Shown: piece by piece, positions 42,522-52,656 of the stretch
Position numbering within the stretch: position 1 is the stretch's first letter
Layout of the letters: each line of letters opens with the position of its first letter
Source: Fontibacterium universale
Lineage (GTDB): Bacteria > Pseudomonadota > Alphaproteobacteria > Pelagibacterales > Pelagibacteraceae
NCBI GenBank assembly: GCA_965236175.1
Contig: CBDEAT010000003.1
Location: forward strand, 62,001-126,000
DNA length: 64,000 nucleotides
Reading direction: 5' to 3'
The notes under the pieces: generated by a model
Databases searched by the model: none
What the model was told of the DNA's origin: nothing
The model's input: only the letters and a program-made list of their open reading frames with translations
Program-made: the position numbers and the translations under genes

Positions 42522-44299
42522 GTACTTATCCAATTATTGATCATGAGTATGATGTTATTGTTGTAGGAGCAGGTGGCTCAGGATTAAGAGCGGCTGTTGG
42601 GTTAGCTGAGGCTGGACTTAAGACAGCTTGTATTTCAAAAGTATTTCCAACAAGAAGTCATACTGCTGCTGCGCAAGGCGGAATTTCTGCTGCATTAGGA
42701 AACATGTCAGAAGATGATTGGCGTTGGCATATGTATGACACGGTAAAAGGTGCCGATTGGTTAGGCGATCAAGACGCTATTGAATATCTATGTAAAGAAG
42801 CACCAAGAGCAGTTATTGAACTTGAAAAATACGGAGTTCCTTTTAGCAGAACTGAAGAGGGAAAAATTTATCAAAGACCATTTGGGGGAATGACTGCTAA
42901 TTATGGAAATGGTATTGCGCAAAGAACTTGTGCTGCTGCAGACAGAACTGGACATGCGATTCTTCATACACTTTATGGTCAAGCACTTAAAAAAAATACT
43001 GAATTTTTTATAGAATATTTTGCATTAGATTTATTAATGCATAATGGAAAATGTCATGGAGTTACTGCTTGGAATCTGCAAGATGGAACCATTCATCGTT
43101 TTAGAGCTAACATGACAATCTTAGCAACTGGTGGTTATGGAAGAGCATATTTTTCAGCAACCTCTGCGCATACTTGCACAGGAGATGGTAATGCGATGGT
43201 TTTAAGAGCGGGTTTACCATTACAAGATATGGAATTTATTCAATTTCATCCAACAGGAATTTATGGAGCAGGATGTTTAATTACTGAAGGTTCTAGAGGC
43301 GAAGGTGGATTTTTAGTTAATTCTGAAGGCGAAAGATTTATGGAAAGATACGCACCTTCAGCAAAAGATCTTGCATCTAGAGACGTAGTTTCAAGATCTA
43401 TGACAATTGAAATTAATGAAGGTAGAGGAGTTGGTAAAAATAAAGATCACATTTATCTTCATTTAAATCATTTAGATCCAAAAGTTTTACATGAAAGACT
43501 TCCTGGAATTTCTGAATCTGCAAAAATTTTTGCTGGTGTAGATGTAACAAAGGAACCAATACCAGTTGTTCCAACCGTTCATTATAATATGGGAGGAATT
43601 CCTACTAATTATTATGGTGAAGTAGTATCGAAAACTGAACATGGCAAAGATGTAATTGTCCCTGGCTTAATGGCAGTTGGCGAAGCAGCCTGCGTTTCGG
43701 TTCATGGCGCAAATAGATTAGGATCTAATTCATTAATTGACCTCGTGGTATTCGGCAGAGCTGCCGCTATGAGAGCCGCAACAATAGTTAAACCAAATTC
43801 TAAACATGAAGTAATTCCTGAAAGCGAAACTCAAAAATCAATTTCAAGATTTGATAAATTAAGAAATTCAAATGGAGGAACGCCTACTTCTGCACTTAGA
43901 GATAAAATGCAAAGAACAATGCAAAAAAATTGCGCAGTATTTAGAGATGCTAAAATTTTAAAAGAGGGAATGGAAGAAATTAAAAAACCATGGCAAGGAA
44001 TGGATGATATTTCAGTTTCAGACAAGTCTTTAATCTTTAATACAGATTTAATTGAAACTTTAGAGTTTGATAATTTAATAAGACAATCACTTGTTACAAT
44101 GGCTTCTGCTGAAAATAGAAAAGAAAGCAGAGGAGCGCACTCTAGAGAAGATTTTAAAGAAAGAGACGATGAGAATTGGATGAAGCATACGCTAGCTTGG
44201 CAAGATGGTGAAAAAGTAAAAATAGATTACAGAGATGTACATAATTTTACCTTAACTAATGAAGTGCAATACTTTCCACCGAAAGCGAGAGTATATTAA
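42518..44299 (+). CDS. sdhA: succinate dehydrogenase flavoprotein subunit SdhA
   Basis: 593 residues. Oxidises succinate to fumarate. VIVVGAGGSGLRAAVGLAEA is the FAD fold; FPTRSHTAAAQGGISAAL contains the His covalently linked to FAD; FHPTGIYGAGCLITEGSRGE, the active-site RDVVSRSMTIEINEGRG, HYNMGGIPTNYYG and HGANRLGSNSLIDLVVFGRA are present. The C-terminal RGAHSREDFKERDDENWMKH matches. It shares TAATG with sdhB. Confidence 0.97.
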   Translation: MSTYPIIDHEYDVIVVGAGGSGLRAAVGLAEAGLKTACISKVFPTRSHTAAAQGGISAALGNMSEDDWRWHMYDTVKGADWLGDQDAIEYLCKEAPRAVIELEKYGVPFSRTEEGKIYQRPFGGMTANYGNGIAQRTCAAADRTGHAILHTLYGQALKKNTEFFIEYFALDLLMHNGKCHGVTAWNLQDGTIHRFRANMTILATGGYGRAYFSATSAHTCTGDGNAMVLRAGLPLQDMEFIQFHPTGIYGAGCLITEGSRGEGGFLVNSEGERFMERYAPSAKDLASRDVVSRSMTIEINEGRGVGKNKDHIYLHLNHLDPKVLHERLPGISESAKIFAGVDVTKEPIPVVPTVHYNMGGIPTNYYGEVVSKTEHGKDVIVPGLMAVGEAACVSVHGANRLGSNSLIDLVVFGRAAAMRAATIVKPNSKHEVIPESETQKSISRFDKLRNSNGGTPTSALRDKMQRTMQKNCAVFRDAKILKEGMEEIKKPWQGMDDISVSDKSLIFNTDLIETLEFDNLIRQSLVTMASAENRKESRGAHSREDFKERDDENWMKHTLAWQDGEKVKIDYRDVHNFTLTNEVQYFPPKARVY

Positions 44300-45090
44300 T
44301 GGTTCAATTTGCATTGCCAAAAGATTCAAAAGTTGTTGAGGGTAATTATTTTAAAGACAAGACTAATGGAAAAAATCTAAAGAAAGTTAAAGTTTATAGA
44401 TGGGATCCTGAGACAAAACAAAATCCAAGACTAGATACTTACGAAGTTAATATGGATGAGTGTGGACCCATGGTTCTTGATGTTCTTATTAAAATTAAAA
44501 ACGAAATTGATACTACCTTAACTTTTAGAAGATCTTGCAGAGAAGGAGTTTGTGGCTCTTGTGCTATGAATATTGATGGAGTTAACGGACTTGCTTGCAC
44601 AAAATCAGCAGTGGACATTAAAGATGAAATAAAAGTTTACCCACTTCCTCATATGCCAGTGATTAAAGATTTAGTTCCAAATTTAAATCAACTTTATAAA
44701 CAATATCAATCCATTGAGCCTTGGTTACAGGTTGAGAAAAAAAGTGAGGTGGGTGATAAAGAAATATATCAGTCAAAACAAGATAGAGAAAAATTAGACG
44801 GACTTTATGAATGCATTATGTGTGCCTGTTGCTCAACATCTTGCCCCAGCTATTGGTGGAATGGTGAAAAATATTTAGGACCAGCGGTTTTATTGCAAGC
44901 GTACAGATGGATTATAGATAGCAGAGATGAGGAGAGAGTAAAAAGATTAAAAAAAGTTTCAGATGAACTTAAACTTTTCAGATGTCATACAATCATGAAC
45001 TGTACTAACAGCTGTCCAAAAGGATTGAATCCAGCAAAAGCAATCGGTTCAATAAAAAAAATGTTAGTTCAGCATAGTAAAGACTTGTAG
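44299..45090 (+). CDS. sdhB: succinate dehydrogenase iron-sulfur subunit SdhB
   Basis: 263 residues. The 2Fe-2S cysteines are in SCREGVCGSCAMNIDGVNGL and CTKSA; the 4Fe-4S and 3Fe-4S clusters in CIMCACCSTSCPSYWW and CHTIMNCTNSCPKGLNPAKA. It passes electrons from SdhA to the quinone site. It ends the sdhCDAB block; a promoter-like sequence lies in the 59 bp before the next gene. Confidence 0.97.
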   Translation: MVQFALPKDSKVVEGNYFKDKTNGKNLKKVKVYRWDPETKQNPRLDTYEVNMDECGPMVLDVLIKIKNEIDTTLTFRRSCREGVCGSCAMNIDGVNGLACTKSAVDIKDEIKVYPLPHMPVIKDLVPNLNQLYKQYQSIEPWLQVEKKSEVGDKEIYQSKQDREKLDGLYECIMCACCSTSCPSYWWNGEKYLGPAVLLQAYRWIIDSRDEERVKRLKKVSDELKLFRCHTIMNCTNSCPKGLNPAKAIGSIKKMLVQHSKDL

Positions 45091-45107
45091 TTTTCTAACT
45101 TCATAAT

Positions 45108-45136
45108 TTGACAGCTTAATTCTGTCCCTATATTTT
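45108..45136 (+). promoter_or_regulatory. candidate sigma-70 promoter for mmsA
   Basis: A perfect TTGACA (45108-45113) is followed by TATTTT (45131-45136) at 17 bases or TATATT (45129-45134) at 15 bases. It sits in the only sizeable gap (59 bp) between sdhB and the MMSDH gene, so the mmsA-mdh-suc segment may have its own promoter in addition to read-through from sdh. Confidence 0.55.
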
Positions 45137-45149
45137 CCTATTAATTCAA

Positions 45150-46646
45150 ATGAAAACTATAGAACATTTTGTTAACGGAAAATCCTTTTCTGGCAATTCA
45201 AAAAGAACCTCTGATGTATTTAATCCAGCCACAGGAGACGTCTCTGCAAAGGTAAACTTAGCCACAAAAAAAGACGTTGATGATGCAGTAGAGATTGCAA
45301 GCAAAGCATTTATAAAATGGTCGCAAGTTCCACCATTACAAAGAGCAAGAATTCTATTTAAGTTTAAAGATTTAATAGAAAAAAATTCAGACGAACTTAC
45401 AAAAATAATTGTTTCAGAACACGGCAAAGTTTATGACGACGCGAAAGGATCTTTAACTAGAGGTTTAGAGGTTGTTGAATTTGCATGTGGCATTCCACAT
45501 TTATTAAAAGGCGAGTTTACAGAAAATGTTGGAACAAATGTTGACAGTTGGTCAATAAGACAACCACTTGGAGTTTGTGCTGGGATTACTCCTTTTAACT
45601 TTCCAGCAATGGTTCCAATGTGGATGTTTCCTTTAGCGATTGCGTGTGGAAACACTTTTATTTTAAAACCGTCGGAGAAAAATCCAAGCTGTTCTTTAAG
45701 ATTGGCGGAATTACTAAAAGAAGCAGGTTTGCCAGATGGAGTTTTTAACGTTGTAAATGGAGATAAAGAATCTGTAGATGCATTACTTTCAAATCCAAAT
45801 GTTAGCGCTATTAGTTTTGTAGGCTCAACTCCTATAGCTAAATATATTTATGAGAATGCAGCAAAATTTGAAAAAAGAGTTCAAGCACTAGGAGGCGCTA
45901 AAAATCATTGCGTAGTAATGCCAGATGCTGACTTAGATCAAGCTGTTGCAGGACTTATGGGTGCTGCATATGGTTCTGCAGGCGAAAGATGTATGGCTCA
46001 ATCTGTGGCAGTAGCGGTTGGAAATATTGGAGATGAATTAGTTAATAAACTTACAAAAGAAGTTAATAATTTAAAAGTAGGTCCTGGACTTGATAAAGGA
46101 ATGGACATGGGACCATTAGTTACAGCTCAACATTTAGAAAAAGTTACAAGTTATGTAGATATTGGAGTGAAAGAAGGCGCGAAATTAGTTGTGGATGGAC
46201 GAAAAATTAAAAAGCCACAAGGTCATGAAAAAGGTTTTTATTTAGGGGGCTGTTTATTTGATCACGTAAAAGAAAATATGAGAATTTATAAAGAAGAAAT
46301 ATTTGGGCCAGTACTTTCAGTTGTAAGAGCAAAAGATTTTAACGAAGCTGTAGATTTAATTAATAAACATGAATTTGGTAACGGAGTAAGTATTTTTACA
46401 AGAGATGGTGATAGCGCAAGAACGTTTTCAAGTCATATTAAGGTTGGAATGGTTGGTATAAATATTCCAATACCAGTGCCAATGGCCTTTCATAGTTTTG
46501 GTGGCTGGAAAAGGTCTTTATTTGGTGATCAACACGTTCATGGAATGGAAGGAGTTAGATTTTATACTAAATTAAAAACTATTACTTCAAGATGGCCTTC
46601 TGGTATAAAAGCCAATTCAAGTTTTACAATGCCAACAATGAGCTAA
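45150..46646 (+). CDS. mmsA: CoA-acylating methylmalonate-semialdehyde dehydrogenase MmsA
   Basis: 498 residues of the aldehyde dehydrogenase superfamily. VVEFACGIPHLLKGEFTENV and the following SWSIRQPLGVCAGITPFNFP are typical of MMSDH; the catalytic Cys is in AGERCMAQSVAVAVG. It oxidises malonate or methylmalonate semialdehyde with CoA to acetyl- or propionyl-CoA, linking valine, thymine, beta-alanine and inositol breakdown to the TCA cycle. It is inserted between sdhB and mdh, 4 bp before mdh. Confidence 0.9.
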   Translation: MKTIEHFVNGKSFSGNSKRTSDVFNPATGDVSAKVNLATKKDVDDAVEIASKAFIKWSQVPPLQRARILFKFKDLIEKNSDELTKIIVSEHGKVYDDAKGSLTRGLEVVEFACGIPHLLKGEFTENVGTNVDSWSIRQPLGVCAGITPFNFPAMVPMWMFPLAIACGNTFILKPSEKNPSCSLRLAELLKEAGLPDGVFNVVNGDKESVDALLSNPNVSAISFVGSTPIAKYIYENAAKFEKRVQALGGAKNHCVVMPDADLDQAVAGLMGAAYGSAGERCMAQSVAVAVGNIGDELVNKLTKEVNNLKVGPGLDKGMDMGPLVTAQHLEKVTSYVDIGVKEGAKLVVDGRKIKKPQGHEKGFYLGGCLFDHVKENMRIYKEEIFGPVLSVVRAKDFNEAVDLINKHEFGNGVSIFTRDGDSARTFSSHIKVGMVGINIPIPVPMAFHSFGGWKRSLFGDQHVHGMEGVRFYTKLKTITSRWPSGIKANSSFTMPTMS

Positions 46647-46650
46647 TTAG

Positions 46651-47637
46651 ATGAGAAAAAAAATATCACTTATAGGATCAGGACAAATTGGCGGAACTCT
46701 AGCTCATTTAGTTTCTTTAAAAGAATTAGGGGACGTTGTTATTTTTGATATTGCCGCAGGATTGCCCGATGGAAAATCTTTAGACATTGCTCAGTCAGGA
46801 GCTGTTGAACGTTTTAATGCAAATCTTAAAGGAACAACAAGCTATGCTGATATTGCAAATTCAGATGTAATTATTGTAACTGCAGGAGTTCCAAGAAAAG
46901 AAGGAATGAGCAGAGATGATCTTTTAGGAATTAATTCGAAAGTAATGAAACAGGTGGGTGAAGGAATTAAAAAATATTCTCCAAATGCATTTGTAATTTG
47001 TATTACCAATCCTCTAGATGTTATGGTTTTAGCATTGCAGAAATATTCAGGTCTACCTGCCGAAAAAGTAGTTGGTATGGCAGGAGTTTTAGACTCTTCT
47101 CGTTTTAGATTATTTTTAGCTGAAGAGTTCAAAGTTTCTATCGAAGACGTAACGGCTTTTGTTTTAGGAGGTCATGGAGACACAATGGTTCCTTTATCTA
47201 GATATTCGACAGTTGCAGGAATACCAATCCCAGATTTAATAGACATGAAGTGGTCTACTAAAGAAAGAATAGATAAAATTATACAAAGAACTCGAGACGG
47301 AGGAGCTGAAATAGTAAAATTATTAAAAACAGGTTCTGCTTATTATGCCCCAGCAAGTTCAGCTATTGAAATGGCAGAAGCGTTTTTAAAAGATAAAAAG
47401 AAAATTTTACCATGTGCTGTTTATTTAGATGGAGAATATGGAGTAGATGATCTTTATGTGGGCGTACCCGTTGTAATTGGTGCAAAGGGAGTTGAAAAAA
47501 TTATTGAGATTAAATTTAATCCCGAAGAAAAAGACATGTTTTTAAAATCTGTTGATTCAGTTAAAAAATTAACTCAAGATCTTTTCAAGCTAGACCCAGA
47601 AGTTGCAAAAATTAAAACTATCAAGCCAAAGTATTAA
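46651..47637 (+). CDS. mdh: malate dehydrogenase Mdh
   Basis: 328 residues. NAD-dependent, of the LDH-like type found in Alphaproteobacteria: ISLIGSGQIGGTLAHLVSLK, VTAGVPRKEGMSRDDLLGIN, ITNPLDVMVLALQKYSGLP, MAGVLDSSRFRLFLAEEF, and the catalytic His in GGHGDTMVPLSRYSTVAGIP. It sits directly in front of sucCD, the conserved alphaproteobacterial order. Confidence 0.96.
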   Translation: MRKKISLIGSGQIGGTLAHLVSLKELGDVVIFDIAAGLPDGKSLDIAQSGAVERFNANLKGTTSYADIANSDVIIVTAGVPRKEGMSRDDLLGINSKVMKQVGEGIKKYSPNAFVICITNPLDVMVLALQKYSGLPAEKVVGMAGVLDSSRFRLFLAEEFKVSIEDVTAFVLGGHGDTMVPLSRYSTVAGIPIPDLIDMKWSTKERIDKIIQRTRDGGAEIVKLLKTGSAYYAPASSAIEMAEAFLKDKKKILPCAVYLDGEYGVDDLYVGVPVVIGAKGVEKIIEIKFNPEEKDMFLKSVDSVKKLTQDLFKLDPEVAKIKTIKPKY

Positions 47638-47643
47638 TTTTTC

Positions 47644-48804
47644 ATGAATATTCACGAACATCAGGCAAAAGACTTAATAAAAAAATTTGGCGCTCCAGTT
47701 TCAAAGGGTGTTGTTATTTTTAATTTAAATGAAATTGATGAAAAAATTAAACAGCTAAATAGTAAAATGTATGTGGTGAAAGCCCAAATACATGCTGGCG
47801 GAAGAGGAAAAGCCGGTGGAGTAAAATTAGTTAAAAATATCGATGAATTAAAGCAAAAATGTAAAGATTTACTTGGAAAAGTTCTTGTTACTCATCAAAC
47901 AGGACCACAAGGAAGAGAAGTGAAGAGACTGTACATAGAAGAAGCGTCGGATATTAAAAAAGAATTTTATTTATCATGCCTAGTAGATAGGGCGTCTTCA
48001 AAAATTGCATTTATTTCTAGTGCTGAAGGAGGAATGGACGTTGAAGAAGTTGCAGACAAAACTCCTGAAAAAATTATTACAACGCGTATTTCTTTATCAG
48101 TAAAATTAAGAGATGAAGATTTAGAATCAATTGTAAAACCTTATAATTTGAGTGGAGATCAAAAAAATCAGGCAAAGAAAGTCGCCCAAGCTTTATATGA
48201 CACCTTAGTTAATACTGATGGAAGCTTAATTGAAATTAATCCTTTAATTCTTACAACGGAAGACCAAATTAAGTGTCTAGATGCAAAAATAAGTTTTGAT
48301 GACAACGCTCTTTTTAGACATCCAGAAATTAAAGAACTTAGAGATCTAAACGAAGAAGATCCAATGGAAATTGAAGCTAGCAAATATGAATTGGCTTATA
48401 TTAAATTAGATGGAAAAATTGGTTGCATGGTTAATGGTGCGGGTCTTGCAATGGCAACTATGGATATCATAAAACTTTATGGTTCTGAACCAGCAAACTT
48501 CTTGGATGTGGGTGGAGGAGCTACAAAAGAAAAAGTATCCGCTGCTTTTAAAATTATTTTATCAGATAAAAATGTTGAAGGAATCTTAATAAATATTTTT
48601 GGCGGAATTATGCGTTGCGATATTATTGCACAAGGAGTTATTGAGGCGGCAAAAGAAGTTGATCTTAAAGTTCCTCTTGTTGTTAGATTAGCAGGAACAA
48701 AAGTTGATGAAGGTAAAGAAATTTTAAAAAAATCTGGTTTAACAATTATCTCTGCTGACAATTTATCAGATGCAGCAAAGAAAATTGTGGAGGCTACATC
48801 TTAA
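47644..48804 (+). CDS. sucC: succinyl-CoA synthetase beta subunit SucC
   Basis: 386 residues. ATP-grasp subunit: MNIHEHQAKDLIKKFGAPVS, VKAQIHAGGRGKAGGVKLVK, the metal and nucleotide site LIEINPLILTTEDQIKCLDA, and GAGLAMATMDIIKLYGSEPA with FLDVGGGATKEKV at the subunit interface; FGGIMRCDIIAQGV near the end. Catalyses succinyl-CoA to succinate with ATP or GTP formation. The next gene starts 1 bp after its stop. Confidence 0.96.
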   Translation: MNIHEHQAKDLIKKFGAPVSKGVVIFNLNEIDEKIKQLNSKMYVVKAQIHAGGRGKAGGVKLVKNIDELKQKCKDLLGKVLVTHQTGPQGREVKRLYIEEASDIKKEFYLSCLVDRASSKIAFISSAEGGMDVEEVADKTPEKIITTRISLSVKLRDEDLESIVKPYNLSGDQKNQAKKVAQALYDTLVNTDGSLIEINPLILTTEDQIKCLDAKISFDDNALFRHPEIKELRDLNEEDPMEIEASKYELAYIKLDGKIGCMVNGAGLAMATMDIIKLYGSEPANFLDVGGGATKEKVSAAFKIILSDKNVEGILINIFGGIMRCDIIAQGVIEAAKEVDLKVPLVVRLAGTKVDEGKEILKKSGLTIISADNLSDAAKKIVEATS

Positions 48805-48805
48805 T

Positions 48806-49681
48806 ATGTCTGTTTTAGTAAATAAAAAAACAAAAGTTATTTGTCAGGGCTTTACAGGAAAGCATGGAACATTTCATTCTGAGCAAGCGCTTGCATATGG
48901 AACAAATTTAGTTGGAGGAATTACTCCTAAAAAAGGTGGACAAACTCATTTGGGTCTTCCAGTTTTTAATACAGTTGCTGAAGCAGTAGATAAGGTAAAA
49001 CCTGATGCAACTATGATTTACGTTCCAGCTCCTTATGCGGCAGCAGCCATCATTGAAGCATTAGAGAGCGAAATACCTTTAATTGTTTGTATTACAGAGG
49101 GCATTCCAGTTTTAGACATGGTTAAAGTTAAAGAAAAATTAATTAAGTCTAAAAGCAGATTAATAGGACCTAATTGTCCAGGAATTATTACACCAGATGA
49201 ATGTAAGATTGGAATTATGCCAGGGCACATTCACAAAAAAGGATCAGTTGGAATTGTATCAAGATCAGGAACTTTAACTTATGAGGCTGTCGCTCAAACT
49301 ACAGCATTAGGATTAGGACAATCGACATGCATTGGAATTGGCGGCGACCCTATTAACGGAACTAACTTTATTGATTGTTTAGATTTATTTTTAAAAGACG
49401 AGGAAACTAAATCAATTATTATGATAGGAGAAATTGGTGGAAGCGCAGAGGAAGAAGGCGCTGAATTTATTAAATCTTCAAAAATTAAAAAACCAGTGGT
49501 TGGATTTATTGCTGGAGTAACAGCTCCTCCAGGAAGAAGAATGGGGCATGCAGGAGCTATTATTTCTGGTGGAAAAGGACTTGCTAAAGACAAGATAGAA
49601 ACAATGAAATCTTGCGGTATAACAGTTGCAAATTCTCCAGCAGATATTGGCAAAACTTTATTTGACAAACTTAAGACTTAA
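48806..49681 (+). CDS. sucD: succinyl-CoA synthetase alpha subunit SucD
   Basis: 291 residues from the ATG at 48806 (MSVLVNKKTKVICQGFTG), with GGAGG at 48789-48793. An upstream in-frame ATG at 48770 lies within sucC and is not favoured. CoA-binding fold GFTGKHGTFHSEQALAYG, VGGITPKKGGQTHLGLPVF, ITEGIPVLDMVKVK, RLIGPNCPGIITPDECKIG, and the phosphohistidine loop APPGRRMGHAGAIISGGKG. It works as the alpha partner of SucC. Confidence 0.96.
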   Translation: MSVLVNKKTKVICQGFTGKHGTFHSEQALAYGTNLVGGITPKKGGQTHLGLPVFNTVAEAVDKVKPDATMIYVPAPYAAAAIIEALESEIPLIVCITEGIPVLDMVKVKEKLIKSKSRLIGPNCPGIITPDECKIGIMPGHIHKKGSVGIVSRSGTLTYEAVAQTTALGLGQSTCIGIGGDPINGTNFIDCLDLFLKDEETKSIIMIGEIGGSAEEEGAEFIKSSKIKKPVVGFIAGVTAPPGRRMGHAGAIISGGKGLAKDKIETMKSCGITVANSPADIGKTLFDKLKT

Positions 49682-49706
49682 TATTTTATTACGAATATAA
49701 AATTAT

Positions 49707-52652
49707 ATGTCGTCACAAGAAGATAATATTATTTTTCAAAAAACATCTTTTTTATCAGGGACAAACTCTTCTTATATTGAAAAACTTTACGCGAAATACG
49801 TAGAAAATCCTGCAAGTATTCCAGATAGTTGGAGACAATTTTTTGAGGGTCTTGGTGATCAAAAAGATAATATTATAGAAAATCAAGGACCTAGCTGGGC
49901 TCCATCAAATATAAAATATATTTCTAATGGAGATTTAGATGTTTATGAAAAATACCTTCCTAAAAATTTAAACGGGAATTCAATTAAAGAAAAAATAATA
50001 GAGCAAAACAAAACCTTATCAAGCAATGAAAGAGTGGATGTCGAAAGATCTACTATTGATTCTGTTAGAGCAATCATGATGATTAGAGCCTACAGGATCA
50101 GAGGTCATCTTAATTGCTGATTTAGATCCATTACAACTCCAAGAAAAACATCATCACCCTGAACTTAATCCAGAAACTTATGGTTTTAAAAAAGAAGATA
50201 GAAATAGAAAAATATTCTATAGATAAAGTTCTCGGATTTGAATATGCGACTGTTAATGAAATATTAGAAATTCTTACTAAAAACTTATTGTTCAAAAATT
50301 GGAATAGAGTTTATGCATATGTCGGATCCAGAAGAAAAAAGCTGGATCCAAGAAAGAATTGAAGGAAAAGGAAAGGAAGCAAACTTTACTTCTGAGGGAA
50401 AGAAGGCAATTTTTAAAAAGTTAGTAGAAGCAGAGGGATTTGAAAATTACTGCCACACTAAGTTTGTTGGAACAAAAAGATTTGGCCTAGATGGTTGTGA
50501 ATCTTTAATCCCTGCGCTTGAGCAGATAATTAAAGTTGGTGGGGGCTTAGGAGTTAAAGAAGTTAAAATTGGTATGCCTCATAGAGGTAGATTAAATATT
50601 CTTGCAAACGTTATTCAAAAACCTTTTAAAAAAATATTTAAAGAATTTTCTGGAGATCCAGGCCCAGATACAGCAGGCGTTTCAGGAGATGTTAAATACC
50701 ATTTAGGAGCATCAGCAGACAGAGATTTTAACGGCAACAATGTCCATGTAAGTTTAACTGCAAACCCTTCACATCTTGAAGCTGTGAATCCTGTGGTGTT
50801 AGGACAAACAAGAGCTAAACAATTTTTTCATAACGATCCACAAAGAGTAAAAGTGGTGCCTATTCTTTTGCATGGAGATGCAGCATTTGCAGGACAAGGA
50901 ATCGTTGCAGAATGTTTTGCTATGTCCGGTTTAAAAGGACACAACACCGGGGGAACAATTCATATTATTGTTAATAATCAAATTGGTTTTACTACAAGTC
51001 CTTCTTTTGCAAGATCTTCACCTTATCCATCTGAAGTAGCTAAAATGGTTCAAGCTCCAATATTCCATGTTAATGGGGATGATGCAGAATCCGTTGTTTA
51101 TTGTGCAAGAATTGCAACAGAATATAGACAAAAATTTAAACGAGATGTTGTTATAGATATTATTTGTTATCGAAGATTTGGTCACAATGAGGGAGATGAA
51201 CCTTCTTTTACTCAGCCTTTAATGTACAAAAAAATTAAGGCTCAAGCCACAACCTTAACAATTTATGGAAATCAACTTATCCAAGAAGGCGTTTTAAGGA
51301 ATGAAGAGTTTCAAAAAGAAAAAGATAATTTTAAAAATTTTTTAGATTCTGAATTTGAAGCATCAAAGAGTTATATTCCAAACGAAATAGATTGGTTTAC
51401 AGGGAGTTGGTCGAAATTTACAACTGAAATTGGATCTGACCGTAGAGGTATAACAGGCGTTGATTTAGATTTAATACATCAAGCTGGAGAAAAAATTTGT
51501 AATCTTCCAGAAAATTTAAATTTTCACTCTACAATAAAAAGACTTTTTGAAGCAAAGAAAAAAATGTTTGAAACTGGAAAAGGCTTTGATTGGGCGACAG
51601 CTGAGAGTTTAGCTTTCGGAACTTTATTGTTAGAAGGTTACCCAGTAAGATTTGTAGGACAAGATTCATCAAGAGGAACTTTTAGTCAAAGACACGCTGG
51701 TGTGCTTGATCAAGATACAGGAGAAAAATATTACCCTTTAAAAAATCTTAGCTCAAAACAAGCACAATTTGAAATTATTGATAGCTTTCTTTCAGAGTTT
51801 GGTGTTTTAGGATTTGAATATGGATATTCATTATCATCACCTGAAACACTAGTTTTGTGGGAAGCGCAATTTGGTGACTTTGCAAATGGTGCTCAAATTA
51901 TAATAGATCAGTTTATTACTTCAGGAGAAAAAAAATGGACACGAGCAAGCGGTTTAGTAATGCTTCTTCCTCATGGCTATGAAGGACAAGGACCAGAACA
52001 TTCTTCAGCGCGAATTGAGAGATATCTACAATCTTGCGCTCAAGAAAATTTACAAGTAGTTAATTGCACTACACCTGCAAATTATTTTCATTTATTAAGA
52101 AGACAAATTCATAGAACATTTAGAAAACCACTTATAGTATTTTCTCCAAAATCTTTATTGAGACATAAAAAGTGTGTTTCTGAGATTGAAGATTTTTTGC
52201 CTGAAAATTCTTTTCATAGAATATTGCCAGATCATGCAGATTTTCCGGAATATAATTTAATTAAATTAGCAAAAGATGAAGAAATTAAACGCGTAGTTCT
52301 TTGTTCTGGAAAAGTTTATTTTGATATTTCTGAAAAAAGAGAAATTATAAGAAATCCTAAAGTTCAATTATTAAGGATTGAACAACTATATCCATTCCCA
52401 GTTAAAAAATTAGCTAGTTTTTTAAAAAGATTTAAAAATGCTGATGAATTTATTTGGTGTCAGGAAGAACCAGAAAATATGGGTGCCTGGAGTTTTGTTG
52501 AAAAATATATCAATTGGACGTTAGAATCGATTGGCGCTAAATCTAAAAAAGTACATTATGTTGGCAGAAAACCTTCAGCTTCAACGGCTACCGGATATTT
52601 GAAAAAACATGTACAACAGCAGGACGAAATAATATCAAAAGTACTTTTATAG
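49707..52652 (+). CDS. sucA: 2-oxoglutarate dehydrogenase E1 SucA, three +1 bases
   Basis: Thiamine-dependent E1 of the 2-oxoglutarate dehydrogenase complex. Three frames join: 49707-50120 (SYIEKLYAKYVENPASIPDS, MIRAYRIRGHL), then a stretch reading IADLDPLQLQEKHHHPELNP and IDKVLGFEYATVNEILEIL, then 50313-52652. Removing one base each near 50114, 50217 and 50280 restores RGHLIADLDP, RKIFIDKVLG and LTKTYCSKIGIEFMHMSDPE. The corrected protein is 980 residues, normal. The main part has GMPHRGRLNILANV, the thiamine pocket HGDAAFAGQGIVAECFAMSG, IIVNNQIGFTTSP, FGHNEGDEPSFTQPLMY, and GQDSSRGTFSQRHAG. Followed by sucB 4 bp later. Confidence 0.92.
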
Positions 52653-52656
52653 AATA

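Noticed and set aside
48770..48805. sucD start at 48770
   Set aside because: The extra 12 residues lie in sucC and are unlike the family; ATG 48806 follows a GGAGG and gives the normal start.
49294..49668. 124-codon open frame opposite sucD
   Set aside because: It mirrors the highly conserved Gly/Ala-rich SucD sequence; no ribosome site, no recognisable domain.
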